Below, in pieces: positions 52,839-62,234 of a stretch of DNA of 64,000 nt. The notes under the pieces are model-generated. The model saw nothing but the letters and a program-made list of their open reading frames with translations. It had not been told where the DNA came from and made no database searches. Numbering within the stretch: the first letter of the stretch is position 1; each line of letters begins with the position of its first letter. Source of the DNA: Alteriqipengyuania lutimaris (GTDB taxonomy: Bacteria > Pseudomonadota > Alphaproteobacteria > Sphingomonadales > Sphingomonadaceae); NCBI RefSeq assembly GCF_003363135.1, contig NZ_QRBB01000001.1, positions 2,689,169 through 2,753,168 on the forward strand. The letters run 5' to 3'. A program made the position numbers and the translations under genes.

Positions 52839-52858
52839 TGGCGGAGAGGGTGGGATTC
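52839..52858 (-). other. attB/attL-like copy of a tRNA-Ser 3' end
   Basis: Minus-strand GAATCCCACCCTCTCCGCCA is identical to the final 20 nt of common bacterial tRNA-Ser genes, including the T-arm part and the CCA end. The rest of the tRNA is absent (no GTGGGTTC before it), so it is not a tRNA gene. Such a 3'-end copy is what remains when an island integrates at a tRNA gene. Confidence 0.65.
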
Positions 52859-53281
52859 TATTCCAGGACTTATCCCTCTACTTTTCTTGGCTTTTATGAT
52901 CTCACTCGACTTGGCGTACCCCCGCCAGCACCCCGATCTCGGTCGACGCCAGTAAAGCGAATTTTGCCGCGCGCGATCTTGATCAGGACAACTCAATTGG
53001 CATGGAACAGCGTGCGGGGCGTCGTTTCGTGGAATGCAGCCATCGGTTCAGAACCGGCCCCCTCCGCGGTCCATACATTGAGGGTGTCAAAGCGCCACAC
53101 CTTAGGACGAGTTACGCCCTCCGATTCTCATTCAGCACGCCAAGCGCTAGGCAGCGTCAGGACCTACGACAGGGCAGTCGATGTGTAACCGTCCGAGTGA
53201 AGGGCGCTTGGTATGCGAGCAGAACGTCGAAGATCGCATCCTGCGCTTGACGCTCCATTGGCTGCGGAATAAGTCAGACAA

Positions 53282-54376
53282 ATGGGAGAGGCATTAAGAC
53301 TGGCGGACATCGCGAAGTCCTATGGCGGACCGCGTGTCATTGACGGATTGTCGCTCGACGTCGCTCCGGGCGAGTTCCTCGTCCTTCTCGGCCCGTCGGG
53401 CTGCGGCAAGTCGACACTCCTACGCGCCATTGCCGGACTGGAAGATCTGGACGCCGGATCGATCCATCTGGGCGAGGAGCGAATCGATACCCTGCCGCCG
53501 GGCCGCCGGGGCGTGGCGATGGTATTTCAGCAATATGCCCTGTATCCGCACATGAGCGTGCGCGAGAACATGAGCTTCGGCCTGCGCAACGCGGGCACGG
53601 ACGCGCAGACCATCGATGAACGCGTCAGCGCCGCCGCTGCCAGTCTTGAGATCGAGCCTCTGCTGGACCGCAAGCCCGGCCAGTTGTCGGGCGGCCAGCG
53701 GCAGCGGGTCGCGATCGCGCGCGCGATCGTGAAGGAGCCCAAGCTCTTCCTGCTCGACGAACCGCTTTCCAATCTGGATGCAGCCCTGCGCACACGCACC
53801 AGGCTGGAGCTTGCGCAACTCCACAAGCGACTGGGCGCCACGATGGTGTTCGTCACCCATGATCAGGTCGAGGCGATGACGCTGGCCGACCGGATCGTGG
53901 TGCTGAACGGCGGCAGGATCGAGCAGTGCGGCACGCCGATGGAAATCTATCGCCGCCCGGCGTCGAAGTTCGTCGCCGAGTTCGTCGGCTCACCAAAGAT
54001 CAATCTGATCGCTGGACAGGTGGACGCGGCCCAGGGTCGCGCCGCGTTGCGCCTTGGACGCGGAGAGCTGCTCGACACGACGATCCCCGCAGCCGATCTC
54101 GCCGGGCAGCAGGCGGAACTCGGCGTGCGCGCAGAGCATGTCGGCATCACCCCGCCGGGCGCGGGGACTATCGATGCCAGCGTCGTGATCGTAGAACGGC
54201 TGGGCGAGCGGACGCTGGTCTACACCCGGCTCTCCGACGGCACACAGATCGTGGCCGAGGATCGCGGCGACACCACGGTCGCCTCGGGCGACAGCGTGGG
54301 CCTGCGGTTCGAGAGCCAGCGCGCGATCCTGTTCGATTCAGACGGGAACGCGCATTTCGGCGAAGCTGCACAGTGA
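53282..54376 (+). CDS. ABC transporter ATP-binding protein (UgpC/MsmK type) of a CUT1 sugar importer
   Basis: A 364-residue ATPase that powers sugar import. It has Walker A GPSGCGKST (37-45), signature LSGGQ (135-139), Walker B LFLLDE (155-160) and H-loop H193, and the C-terminal regulatory beta-domain (about 235-360) of the MalK/UgpC group. ATG 53282 has no clear ribosome site. It is the first gene of the importer operon and ends in a GTGA overlap with the next gene. With the following permeases, binding protein and GH51 enzyme it probably imports arabino-oligosaccharides. Confidence 0.9.
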   Translation: MGEALRLADIAKSYGGPRVIDGLSLDVAPGEFLVLLGPSGCGKSTLLRAIAGLEDLDAGSIHLGEERIDTLPPGRRGVAMVFQQYALYPHMSVRENMSFGLRNAGTDAQTIDERVSAAAASLEIEPLLDRKPGQLSGGQRQRVAIARAIVKEPKLFLLDEPLSNLDAALRTRTRLELAQLHKRLGATMVFVTHDQVEAMTLADRIVVLNGGRIEQCGTPMEIYRRPASKFVAEFVGSPKINLIAGQVDAAQGRAALRLGRGELLDTTIPAADLAGQQAELGVRAEHVGITPPGAGTIDASVVIVERLGERTLVYTRLSDGTQIVAEDRGDTTVASGDSVGLRFESQRAILFDSDGNAHFGEAAQ

Positions 54377-55293
54377 CCACGCTCGCCCACGAACCGACTG
54401 CGCCGATCCCGGCTAATACGAAGAAATCGGTCCGTTACGACCGGCATGCCGTCTGGTTTGTGCTGCCCTACCTGATCGTCTTCGTCGCGATGATCGTGGT
54501 GCCGCTCGCCATCGGCATCTGGCTGTCCTTCACCAAGGGCGATCTGTTCGGAATCGAGCGCACGGTCGGCCTTGCCAACTACGTCCGCCTGCTCGGTGAT
54601 CCGATCTTCCTCCAGACGGTCGGCAACACATTCTACTTCGTCCTGCTGACCGTTCCCACACTCGCGATCATCGGCCTCGCACTGGCGCTGGCGCTGAACC
54701 GCGAGACTCGATGGGCGACGGTTCTGCGCGCGATCTTCTTCGCCTCTACGGTCCTTTCGGTGACGGTCGTCACGCTGGTCTGGCGGCTGGTCTTCCTGCC
54801 CGACAGCGGCTTGCTGAACGTGGTGGCGGGATGGTTCGGTACCTCCGCCCCCGCCTTCCTCAATGACGAGAACCTGGCGATGATCGCCATCGCGATCACC
54901 ACCATCTGGTGGTGCATCGGCCTGCCGATGGTGCTGTTCCTCGCGGCCCTCCAGCAGGTGCCGCGCGACCTCTACGAAGCGGCTGCGCTCGACGGAGCGG
55001 GCCGGTGGAAGGCGCTGCGCCACATCACTCTGCCCGCCATCAAGCGGACCTTCGCGCTGGTGCTGATCATCGAAGTGATCCTGCAGTTCCAGCTGTTCGG
55101 CCAGCCGCAGCTGATGACGCAGGGCGGACCCAACAACGCGACACGTCCGGTCGTGCTCTTCATCTACGAGGCCGGCTGGCGACAGTGGGAGCTGGGCTAT
55201 GCCGCGGCGGCTGCTCAGGTGCTGTTCGGGATGATCCTGGTCGCCGCGATGATCCAGTACTGGATCACCACCCGGCGCGAGGATGCGCGATGA
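54373..55293 (+). CDS. CUT1 sugar ABC permease 1 (MalF/AraP-like)
   Basis: A 306-residue inner-membrane permease with six predicted helices and the EAA loop EAAALDGAGRWKALRHITLPAI, which docks the ATPase. The frame extends upstream into the ATPase gene, but the GTG at 54373 overlapping the stop (GTGA) gives MTTLAHEPTAP and is preferred. It overlaps permease 2 by an ATGA junction. Confidence 0.9.
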   Translation: MTTLAHEPTAPIPANTKKSVRYDRHAVWFVLPYLIVFVAMIVVPLAIGIWLSFTKGDLFGIERTVGLANYVRLLGDPIFLQTVGNTFYFVLLTVPTLAIIGLALALALNRETRWATVLRAIFFASTVLSVTVVTLVWRLVFLPDSGLLNVVAGWFGTSAPAFLNDENLAMIAIAITTIWWCIGLPMVLFLAALQQVPRDLYEAAALDGAGRWKALRHITLPAIKRTFALVLIIEVILQFQLFGQPQLMTQGGPNNATRPVVLFIYEAGWRQWELGYAAAAAQVLFGMILVAAMIQYWITTRREDAR

Positions 55294-56111
55294 GCAAGCG
55301 CACCTCGCCCATCGTTCTCGCCATGCTGGTGCTCGCGGCGATCCTGACGCTGGCGCCGCTGCTATGGGTGCTGGGCCTCTCGCTCAAGGCGAACAGCGAA
55401 TTGCTGGTCGATCCCAACTCGGTCTTCAGCGCGCCCTATACGCTGGAGAACTACCGAACGCTGTTCGGCGACGGCCAGGTGTTCCGCTGGATCGCCAACA
55501 GCCTGATTGTCTCGCTGGGGATGACGGCGGGGGTGCTCACCCTCTCGTCGCTCGCGGGCTATGCGTTTGCGCGCATGCGTTTTCCGGGGCGCGACGCGCT
55601 GTTCGTGATCGTGCTGCTGGGCCTCGCTGTTCCCGAACAGGCGGTGATCATCGCACGCCACCTGATGTTCGGCTGGGCGAACCTGCACAACACCTATTTC
55701 GCGCTGATCACGCCCGGCCTCGCCGCCCCCTTCGGCGTTTTCCTGATGACCCAGTATTTCAAGGCGATCCCGAAGGATCTGGACGAAGCGGCCGCGCTCG
55801 ACGGAGCGAGCCCGTTGCGCATCTTCACGCACGTTCTGCTGCCCCTCACCCTGCCCGCGCAGGCGACGCTGGGGATATTCACCTTCCTTGGCGCGTGGAA
55901 CGACTACTGGTGGCCGCTGATCTCGGCGACCAACAAGTCGATGTTCACGCTGACCGTGGGCATCGCCTCTTCGCAAATGAACTTCGCGCAGACCGAGGGG
56001 CTGGGCTTCCTGATGTCGCAGGCGGTGCTGGCGGGCCTGCCGATCCTGATCGTGTACCTCTTCTTCCAGAAATACATCGTGCAGGCGGTCGCCGGGGCAG
56101 CGGGTCGATGA
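55290..56111 (+). CDS. CUT1 sugar ABC permease 2 (MalG/AraQ-like)
   Basis: A 273-residue inner-membrane permease with six helices and the EAA loop DEAAALDGASPLRIFTHVLLPL. It ends with the AGAAGR region and overlaps the next gene by ATGA. It pairs with permease 1 to form the transport channel. Confidence 0.9.
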   Translation: MSKRTSPIVLAMLVLAAILTLAPLLWVLGLSLKANSELLVDPNSVFSAPYTLENYRTLFGDGQVFRWIANSLIVSLGMTAGVLTLSSLAGYAFARMRFPGRDALFVIVLLGLAVPEQAVIIARHLMFGWANLHNTYFALITPGLAAPFGVFLMTQYFKAIPKDLDEAAALDGASPLRIFTHVLLPLTLPAQATLGIFTFLGAWNDYWWPLISATNKSMFTLTVGIASSQMNFAQTEGLGFLMSQAVLAGLPILIVYLFFQKYIVQAVAGAAGR

Positions 56112-57427
56112 GGCGATTGACCGCCCTGCTCCTGCTCGCGCTGGCTGGCTGTTCGCAACCGGGCGGCAACGACGAGGATGGGCGCACTCAGATCGTCATC
56201 CAGCGTGTCTTCGGCGCGTGCGAGGCGGAGTACGGAGACGTCGTCGATCCGGCGGAGGCAGAGGGCGAATGCGGCATCATGACCGCGCTCATCAACCGCT
56301 TCGAGGCCGAGAACCCGGATGTCGACGTGGTCGAGAACATCGTATTCTGGCCTGGATACGACCAGTTGACTGCATCGCTTGCGGCGAACGACGCGCCCGA
56401 TCTCGTGACCATGCATGGGTCGGTGCTGGCCGATTACCAGGCGCGGGGCCTGCTGGAGCCGGTGGGGGCCGAGCTGGCCGAACGCGGGATCGAGCCATCG
56501 GATCTGACCGCGGCGGCGCGCACCGCGATGACCATCGACGGACAACTCTGGGCGCTGCCGATCGATAGCTGGGCGCCGCTGTGGCACATCAACATGAACC
56601 TGTTCCGCGAGGCTGGGCTGGTCCGCAACGGCAGACTGATCCTGCCCGAAAGCCCCGAAGAGCTCTATCGTCACGCGCGCCAGTTCCGCGAGCGCACCGG
56701 CAAACCCTATTTCGTCCAGGGGACCGCGAACGAATATGCCGGCTTCACGCGCAACTTCTACACTTTCGTGATGCAGCAGAACGGCACCCTGTTCGACGAG
56801 AACGGCCGCGCCAATTTCCAGACGCCCGAAGCCGCGGCGGCCCTTCGCCTGTTCCGGACCATCCACGAACAGGACATGACGACCAAGAACCAGGATTACA
56901 GTGCTGCCGTGTCGGGCTTCATGAACGGGGATGGCGGCGTGTTCCTGGTCGGTACGTGGATGGTGCAGACATTCACCGCAGCTTCGATGGAACAGGATCG
57001 ACCGCTTTCGGGCGGCTACGCGGTCTATCCCTATCCGCAGCTGTTCGACGCGGCGAACCGGACCTTCGCCGATTCCCACGGCTTCGCCATGCCACGCAAC
57101 CGGAACCGCAGCGATGCCGAGCGCGATGCGGCCATGCGCTTCCTCGCATTCTTTGCGCGCAACGATGCCGCCTGGGCGCGCACCGGCCACCTTCCCGCCA
57201 TGCAGGCGGCGATCGAGAGCGAGGAATGGCGCGCGCTGCCCCATCGCGAGCAGCTGGCCGAACTCGCCCGCACCGCGACCCCGCTGCCCAAGGACATTCG
57301 CCGCCAGTTCCCGATCGAAACCATCGTCGGGCAGGAAGCGGCAGCGGCTATTTCGGGCGCCAAGACGATCGATCAGGCGCTCGCCGACATGGAGCGGCGG
57401 GTGAACGACGTCCTTTCCAACATCTAG
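56108..57427 (+). CDS. Sugar-binding lipoprotein of the CUT1 importer
   Basis: A 439-residue extracellular solute-binding protein (family 1). A lipoprotein signal ends LALAGC with the lipid cysteine at 15, so it is anchored to the inner membrane facing the periplasm. Typical segments are PDLVTMHGSVLADYQARGLLEPV, LWALPIDSWAPLWHIN and FMNGDGGVFLVGTW. It is downstream of both permeases and 19 bp upstream of the GH51 gene, in one operon. Ligand by context: arabinose oligomers. Two extra cysteines (CEAEYGDV, GECGIM) may form a disulfide. Confidence 0.88.
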   Translation: MRRLTALLLLALAGCSQPGGNDEDGRTQIVIQRVFGACEAEYGDVVDPAEAEGECGIMTALINRFEAENPDVDVVENIVFWPGYDQLTASLAANDAPDLVTMHGSVLADYQARGLLEPVGAELAERGIEPSDLTAAARTAMTIDGQLWALPIDSWAPLWHINMNLFREAGLVRNGRLILPESPEELYRHARQFRERTGKPYFVQGTANEYAGFTRNFYTFVMQQNGTLFDENGRANFQTPEAAAALRLFRTIHEQDMTTKNQDYSAAVSGFMNGDGGVFLVGTWMVQTFTAASMEQDRPLSGGYAVYPYPQLFDAANRTFADSHGFAMPRNRNRSDAERDAAMRFLAFFARNDAAWARTGHLPAMQAAIESEEWRALPHREQLAELARTATPLPKDIRRQFPIETIVGQEAAAAISGAKTIDQALADMERRVNDVLSNI

Positions 57428-57446
57428 ACCAGAACAGGATCACGCC

Positions 57447-58958
57447 ATGCTCAAGGCCCGCGTCATCGCCGATGCCGATTTCACCATCTCCGCCGTCGAT
57501 CCGCGCATCTACGGCAGCTTCGTCGAGCATCTGGGCCGCTGCGTCTATGGCGGCATCTACGAGCCCGATCACGAGATGGCGGATGAGAACGGCTTCCGGC
57601 AGGACGTGCTCGACCTGACGACGGAGTTGGGCGTCTCCATCGTGCGCTACCCTGGCGGCAATTTCGTGTCCGGCTACAACTGGGAGGACGGCGTCGGGCC
57701 AAAGGAAGATCGCCCCGTGCGCCTCGACCTCGCTTGGGGATCCACCGAGACGAACCAGTTCGGCACCAACGAGTTCATGGTGTGGTGCGACAAGGCCGGG
57801 GTCGAGCCGATGTTCGCGGTAAACCTTGGAACGCGCGGGCCCGCGGAGGCGCAGAATCTCCTCGAATATTGCAACCACCCCGAGGGTACGCTGCATGCGG
57901 ACATGCGCCGCGACCATGGTGTGGAGAAGCCGCACGCCATCAAGTTCTGGTGCCTCGGCAACGAGATGGACGGCCCCTGGCAGACCTGTGCCAGGACCGC
58001 TGCGGAGTACGGTCGGATCGCCACCGAAACCGCCAAGGTCATGCGGTGGACCGATCCGAACGTCGAACTGGCGGTATGTGGATCCTCGCACCGCGAAATG
58101 CCCACCTACGGCGCGTGGGAATACGAGGTGCTCGACCACACGTTCGAGCATGTCGATTTCATCTCTCTGCACCAGTATTTCGAGAACCACGAGAACGAGG
58201 TCGATCGTTTCCTGACCGTGATCGACGATCTCGATGCGTTCATTTCCGAAGTCGTCTCGATCGCGGACTCGGTCGCCGCGAAGCGGCGGTCGGACAAGCG
58301 CATCATGCTCTCGCTCGACGAATGGAACGTCTGGTATCGCGCGCGCAGCGGGTCGGACCTGCGCGCGGAGAACTGGGAGATCGCGCCGCACCTGCTGGAA
58401 GAGGTCTATAATTTCGAGGACGCGCTGGTCGTCGGTGGCGCGCTGCTGACCATGATCAACCACGCGGATCGCGTGAAGGCCGCCTGCATCGCGCAGCTCG
58501 TCAACGTGATCGGGCCGATCATGACCGAGACCGGCGGCCCCGCATGGCGGCAGACGATCTTCCATCCCTTCGCCCAGGCCTCCCGCTTCGGACGGGGCAC
58601 CGCACTGCGGTGCAAGGTCGAGACCGAGACTTTCGCAGCCGGCAAGCACGAGGCCGCGCCCTGCCTGCTGACGGCCGTGGTGCACGATCCGGATAGCGGG
58701 CGAGCGACAGTGTTCGCGCTGAACCGCTCGGTCGATCATGAGATGGAACTGGAGGTGGACTTGCGCAACATGGGGCCGCGCGCGCTGGACGAGGCGATCG
58801 AGCTCCATCACGAGGATATCAAAGCGATCAACGACCGCGACACCCCCGACCGGGTCGCGCCGCATGCGCATCCAGACGCTGAGCTGGAGTGGCAGGCTCT
58901 GCGGGCGACGCTGAAGCCGCTCTCCTGGAACGTGTTCGTTACGGGCGCTGCCCCGTAG
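57447..58958 (+). CDS. Cytoplasmic GH51 alpha-L-arabinofuranosidase
   Basis: A 503-residue glycoside hydrolase of family 51, which removes arabinofuranose from arabino-oligosaccharides. The acid/base E173 (GNEMDG) and nucleophile E292 (SLDEWNVWY) are in the positions known for family 51. No signal peptide is present, so it acts in the cytoplasm on imported oligomers. It is the fifth gene of the importer operon and is followed by a strong terminator. A second, exported GH51 enzyme lies at 62235. Confidence 0.93.
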   Translation: MLKARVIADADFTISAVDPRIYGSFVEHLGRCVYGGIYEPDHEMADENGFRQDVLDLTTELGVSIVRYPGGNFVSGYNWEDGVGPKEDRPVRLDLAWGSTETNQFGTNEFMVWCDKAGVEPMFAVNLGTRGPAEAQNLLEYCNHPEGTLHADMRRDHGVEKPHAIKFWCLGNEMDGPWQTCARTAAEYGRIATETAKVMRWTDPNVELAVCGSSHREMPTYGAWEYEVLDHTFEHVDFISLHQYFENHENEVDRFLTVIDDLDAFISEVVSIADSVAAKRRSDKRIMLSLDEWNVWYRARSGSDLRAENWEIAPHLLEEVYNFEDALVVGGALLTMINHADRVKAACIAQLVNVIGPIMTETGGPAWRQTIFHPFAQASRFGRGTALRCKVETETFAAGKHEAAPCLLTAVVHDPDSGRATVFALNRSVDHEMELEVDLRNMGPRALDEAIELHHEDIKAINDRDTPDRVAPHAHPDAELEWQALRATLKPLSWNVFVTGAAP

Positions 58959-58981
58959 CCACCCTCTCGATTGCCGCCGCA

Positions 58982-59017
58982 AAAAAAGAGGCCCGGCTGG
59001 TCATACCAGCCGGGCCT
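58982..59017. terminator. Strong bidirectional terminator between the GH51 gene and the convergent TonB receptor
   Basis: AGGCCCGGCTGGT-CAT-ACCAGCCGGGCCT forms a 13-bp perfect stem with a 3-base loop, preceded by an A-run and followed by TTG. The A-run on the left gives a T-run on the opposite strand, so it can end transcription from both sides. Confidence 0.9.
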
Positions 59018-59067
59018 TTGCGTAGGTAAGGGACCGCCCCAGCGGCGCGGACCCTGGGGAGAGAGCC

Positions 59068-61929
59068 TTAGTTGAAAGTGTATCGCACACCGAGGGCGAA
59101 AGTCCGCGCGAGCAGCGTATTGCCCAGATTGAACTCGTCCGGCCCCCCGAACTCGCCGAAGCGATAGTAGGTTTGCTGATATTCCTTCGTTAGGTTCACG
59201 GCATCGAAGGTGACGCCGAAATTGTCCGTAAGGTTATAGTTCAGCTGGAAATCGAGGCTGCTTTCCGGTCGCCGCCACACGCCCAGCGGACCGGCGAAAT
59301 TGCGCTCCTCGTTGTTGTTGAGGAAGTTTTTCCGCCAGACATAAGACAGGCGGAGTCCCAGTGGACCGCGATCATAAGCTGCCGTGATATTGTAGGACAG
59401 GTCGGAGACGCCGAAGAAGTCGCTTTCCGTCGTGTCGACGATCTCGCCCGCCTGGTTGGAAATCGGAATCGTCTGGTTGCTGTCGAGCAGCGTCAGACTG
59501 CCGGTTGCGCCCAGGCCATTGAGCATGCCCGGCAAGGTCGGGAAGTAGACGAAGCCGAGTTCAAGCCCCTTCAACTCGCCATCCGAGGCATTCTCGGGCC
59601 GCGTTATGGCAAAAAGATCCGTGTTGAGGCCGGTATTGGGAATCTCGAGCACCGTGACCAGCGGCACAACCAGGCCTTCCACATCGCGCTTGAACGCGGT
59701 CAGGAAAATCGCGCTGTCAGGCTGGAAGTACCATTCGAGCGAGAAGTCGTAGTTGGTCGAACGCGTCGGCTCGAGGTTCGGATTGCCCCCGGCCCCGGTG
59801 CCACGGCCCACGTCCGTCAGGTCCCCAGTGAGGGCGTAATACGGATTGAGATCGGCAAATCCCGGACGCCGAAGGGTCCGACCGTAATTAAACCTGACCC
59901 GGAAGTTGTCGGTCAGATCCGCAATCGCCGTTATCGAAGGCAGGAACTCGCTCGCCTTCGCCTCGTCGTCCACGACCGTGCCCGAAAGACGATCGGTAAA
60001 GGTCAGGTCGGTATCGACATCGACATAGCGCAGGCCCGCCTGCAGGAAGAGACGTACGTCGCCGACGTAATGCTCAAAGTCGACTTCGCCATAGATCGAG
60101 AGTGTTCTTTCGGTGATGTTGAACACTTCGACCTGGTTGAACTCATCCGACAAAAGGATGCCCGGGTCGACGCTGTCGGCATAGAGCTGCCGGACGAAAT
60201 CCGCGTTGTCCTGCAGCCACTGGCCGCTGATATTGATCCACGACATCGGGACATCGGCGCGCCCGTTGAAGAAGTCGTCGCTGATGAAATAGGATTCGGC
60301 CGGCAGGTTGGTCAGGGGCTGGCCGAGGGCCGGCGCATCCTGCTCGCGAACAGTATCTGCTGCGCCGCGCTTATCGAAACGGAAGCCTGCACGAACCGCT
60401 TTGAGGATGCTCGCGTCGAACTCGTACGCCGCATCCGTCTGCCAGGTGATCGCGTCGCCCTGCGAGGTGCCAGCATTGTCGTAGAGTTCGCCGACCGTCC
60501 ATGCGGTCGGATCGTAGAGGCGCGTATTGTCGTCGAAACTCCAGCTCGGCAGACCATCGTCGGCGTTGAAATCGACAGTGATCTGCGGGGCGACACGCGT
60601 CAGGCGCGTGGCCAGGAACTGCGTTTCGAACTTGCTCCACTGGTAAGAAAGATCGGTAGTGACGCTCAGGTTATCGCCGATCTGCCAGTCAGCGTTGAAC
60701 GCGCCGACGTAGCTGTCGGTCTTGTTGTCGGTGAAATCGCCGCTCTGGAAACCGAAGACATCGCCGACCACGCGGTCGGATATAATGTTCGTTCCTTCGT
60801 AGAGATTGAAGGTCGACCCCGGATTGGGACCGAGCGAGCCCCACCAGTCGACGAAGGTGAAATGAAGGTTGTTGAATGTGTTCGACCGGAAGCCGTTGTA
60901 GAGGAATTCCGCAGTGTAGGTGCTGGATGAGTTAGGAGCCCACTGGAGAGCGGCATTGATCGCAGGCCGTTCGCGCTCACCATACACATCGGGCGCAAAG
61001 TTGGCGTCGCGCGCGAGGTAATATGGGGTTTCGATCCCGTTGAGAGTGAAGGTCGATCCGGCTTCGTAGGGAATGCCGGTTTCCAGGCCCGGTGTCCACG
61101 CGCCCGTGTCGGGGAACACCCGCTGAAGCGGCGTAAAGCCTGTTCCGGGGGGCGGATTCTCCGTCACGAAAGGAACCAGGGCGCCGGAAAAGACGCTCAT
61201 GTCGCGGAATTCCGCTTTCGAATAGCTGCCCGCTATGAGCACGCCGATGTCGCCGATGCCGGTTTCCCACTTGTTGCTCAGCAATAGGCTGACGTTAGGA
61301 TTGAAGGTGTCCGCAGCCTCGTTGTAAACTCCGCGTGCGTTAGCCGAGAGCGCAAAACCATCAAAATCGAGCGGGCGACGGGTGATCACGTCAACCTGGC
61401 CTGCAAGTCCCGTTTCGATCTGCGTCGCCGACCGTGTCTTGTAGACGTCGATCCGCTTGACGAGGTTGGCGGGAATGTCGGCCAGCGCGAAGGCGGTGCC
61501 CGAAGCGGTGAAAATCTTGCGTCCGTTGAATGTCGTCAGCGCGTCGGGCAGGCCGCGAATGGAAAGGGTGTTCGTTTCGCCGCCCTCCCGATTGGTCACC
61601 TGAACACCCGTAAGGCGCTGCAGTGCCTCGACCACGTTGTTATCCGGCAGCTTGCCGATATCTTCCGCTACAATCGAATCGACCACCTGAGAAGACTCCC
61701 GCCGCACTTCGATCGCTTCGGAAAGCGCGGCGCGGATGCCCGTGACGATGATCATCTCCGATGCCTCGGGATCGGCCGGCGTCCCCTCTGCCGGCTCGGG
61801 TCCCTCCTCCTCCTCGGGCACGGGATCGGGCTGCGTACCCGTGGTTTGCGCTGCGGCGGGGCTCGCCAGGCATCCGAGCGCAAGCGCCATTGCGGACACG
61901 CCTGCGAGTTTACACGCGGTGTATTTCAT
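59068..61929 (-). CDS. TonB-dependent receptor of the TIGR01782 (carbohydrate) type
   Basis: A 953-residue receptor. The signal peptide ends at AAAQ, followed by an acidic linker and the TonB-box-like MIIVTGIRAALSEAIEVRR, which is typical of the TIGR01782 sugar-uptake group. The plug has LPDNNVVEALQRLTGVQV and SIRGLPDALTTFNGRKI, and the barrel ends FALGVRYTFN. It is divergent from the exported GH51 and converges on the ABC operon, so it likely moves arabino-oligosaccharides across the outer membrane. Confidence 0.92.
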   Translation of the reverse strand: MKYTACKLAGVSAMALALGCLASPAAAQTTGTQPDPVPEEEEGPEPAEGTPADPEASEMIIVTGIRAALSEAIEVRRESSQVVDSIVAEDIGKLPDNNVVEALQRLTGVQVTNREGGETNTLSIRGLPDALTTFNGRKIFTASGTAFALADIPANLVKRIDVYKTRSATQIETGLAGQVDVITRRPLDFDGFALSANARGVYNEAADTFNPNVSLLLSNKWETGIGDIGVLIAGSYSKAEFRDMSVFSGALVPFVTENPPPGTGFTPLQRVFPDTGAWTPGLETGIPYEAGSTFTLNGIETPYYLARDANFAPDVYGERERPAINAALQWAPNSSSTYTAEFLYNGFRSNTFNNLHFTFVDWWGSLGPNPGSTFNLYEGTNIISDRVVGDVFGFQSGDFTDNKTDSYVGAFNADWQIGDNLSVTTDLSYQWSKFETQFLATRLTRVAPQITVDFNADDGLPSWSFDDNTRLYDPTAWTVGELYDNAGTSQGDAITWQTDAAYEFDASILKAVRAGFRFDKRGAADTVREQDAPALGQPLTNLPAESYFISDDFFNGRADVPMSWINISGQWLQDNADFVRQLYADSVDPGILLSDEFNQVEVFNITERTLSIYGEVDFEHYVGDVRLFLQAGLRYVDVDTDLTFTDRLSGTVVDDEAKASEFLPSITAIADLTDNFRVRFNYGRTLRRPGFADLNPYYALTGDLTDVGRGTGAGGNPNLEPTRSTNYDFSLEWYFQPDSAIFLTAFKRDVEGLVVPLVTVLEIPNTGLNTDLFAITRPENASDGELKGLELGFVYFPTLPGMLNGLGATGSLTLLDSNQTIPISNQAGEIVDTTESDFFGVSDLSYNITAAYDRGPLGLRLSYVWRKNFLNNNEERNFAGPLGVWRRPESSLDFQLNYNLTDNFGVTFDAVNLTKEYQQTYYRFGEFGGPDEFNLGNTLLARTFALGVRYTFN

Positions 61930-61960
61930 TCCAGAAATCCTCCCATGGATCGATTTTCTT

Positions 61961-62133
61961 ATTTATCAGACAACTTGTAACGCAGCCCGAACGAATGCGC
62001 AATACTCCCAGTTGCGATCCATAAACATCTGATACTATTGCGCTTTCTGGGCGTTTGGCGAGACGGTGAATATCCTGCGAGTCCCTTATGAGGGCCGGTG
62101 ATCGCTTGTCAGGTTAACTTAAGTCTGATTATT
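61961..62133. promoter_or_regulatory. Pair of similar motifs in the shared TonB receptor / GH51 promoter region
   Basis: GTCTGATAAAT (minus strand, 61971-61961) and GTCTGATTATT (plus strand, 62123-62133) share 9 of 11 bases and are each oriented toward the gene they precede. They may be half-sites of one regulator of the locus. No regulator gene is visible in the window beside them. The remaining intergenic bases show nothing else clear. Confidence 0.3.
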
Positions 62134-62234
62134 GTCCGTACGGTCGGGACACGCCAGCGGCGTTGGACACCGGCCGATTTGACATTGCACGATCAGGACC
62201 GGGCTTCGATCCGGCAACCGAAGGGGAGAGTTTG

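Larger units (their letters stand above)
52534..53281. other. 748-bp gene-free scar between the regulator and the arabinose ABC operon
   Basis: No complete gene was found. It contains a start-less integrase remnant (52656-52781) and a 20-nt tRNA-Ser 3'-end copy (52839-52858). On the minus strand at about 52903-52974 a stop-bounded segment AAKFALLASTEIGVLAGVR weakly resembles an integrase core (FAILTAARSGEV-like), but this is uncertain. TTGACG (53247-53252) and TAAGTC (53270-53275), 17 bp apart, may form the promoter of the ABC operon; the -10 would lie only 6 bp before its ATG, implying a leaderless or mis-assigned start. Confidence 0.5.

Noticed and set aside
52839..52858. A functional tRNA-Ser gene
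   Set aside because: Only the last 20 nt match; the acceptor 5' strand, D-arm and anticodon arm are absent.
52903..52974. Integrase catalytic core remnant
   Set aside because: Similarity of AAKFALLASTEIGVLAGVR to integrase cores is weak, and its order relative to the N-terminal remnant is wrong for one gene; kept only as a note.
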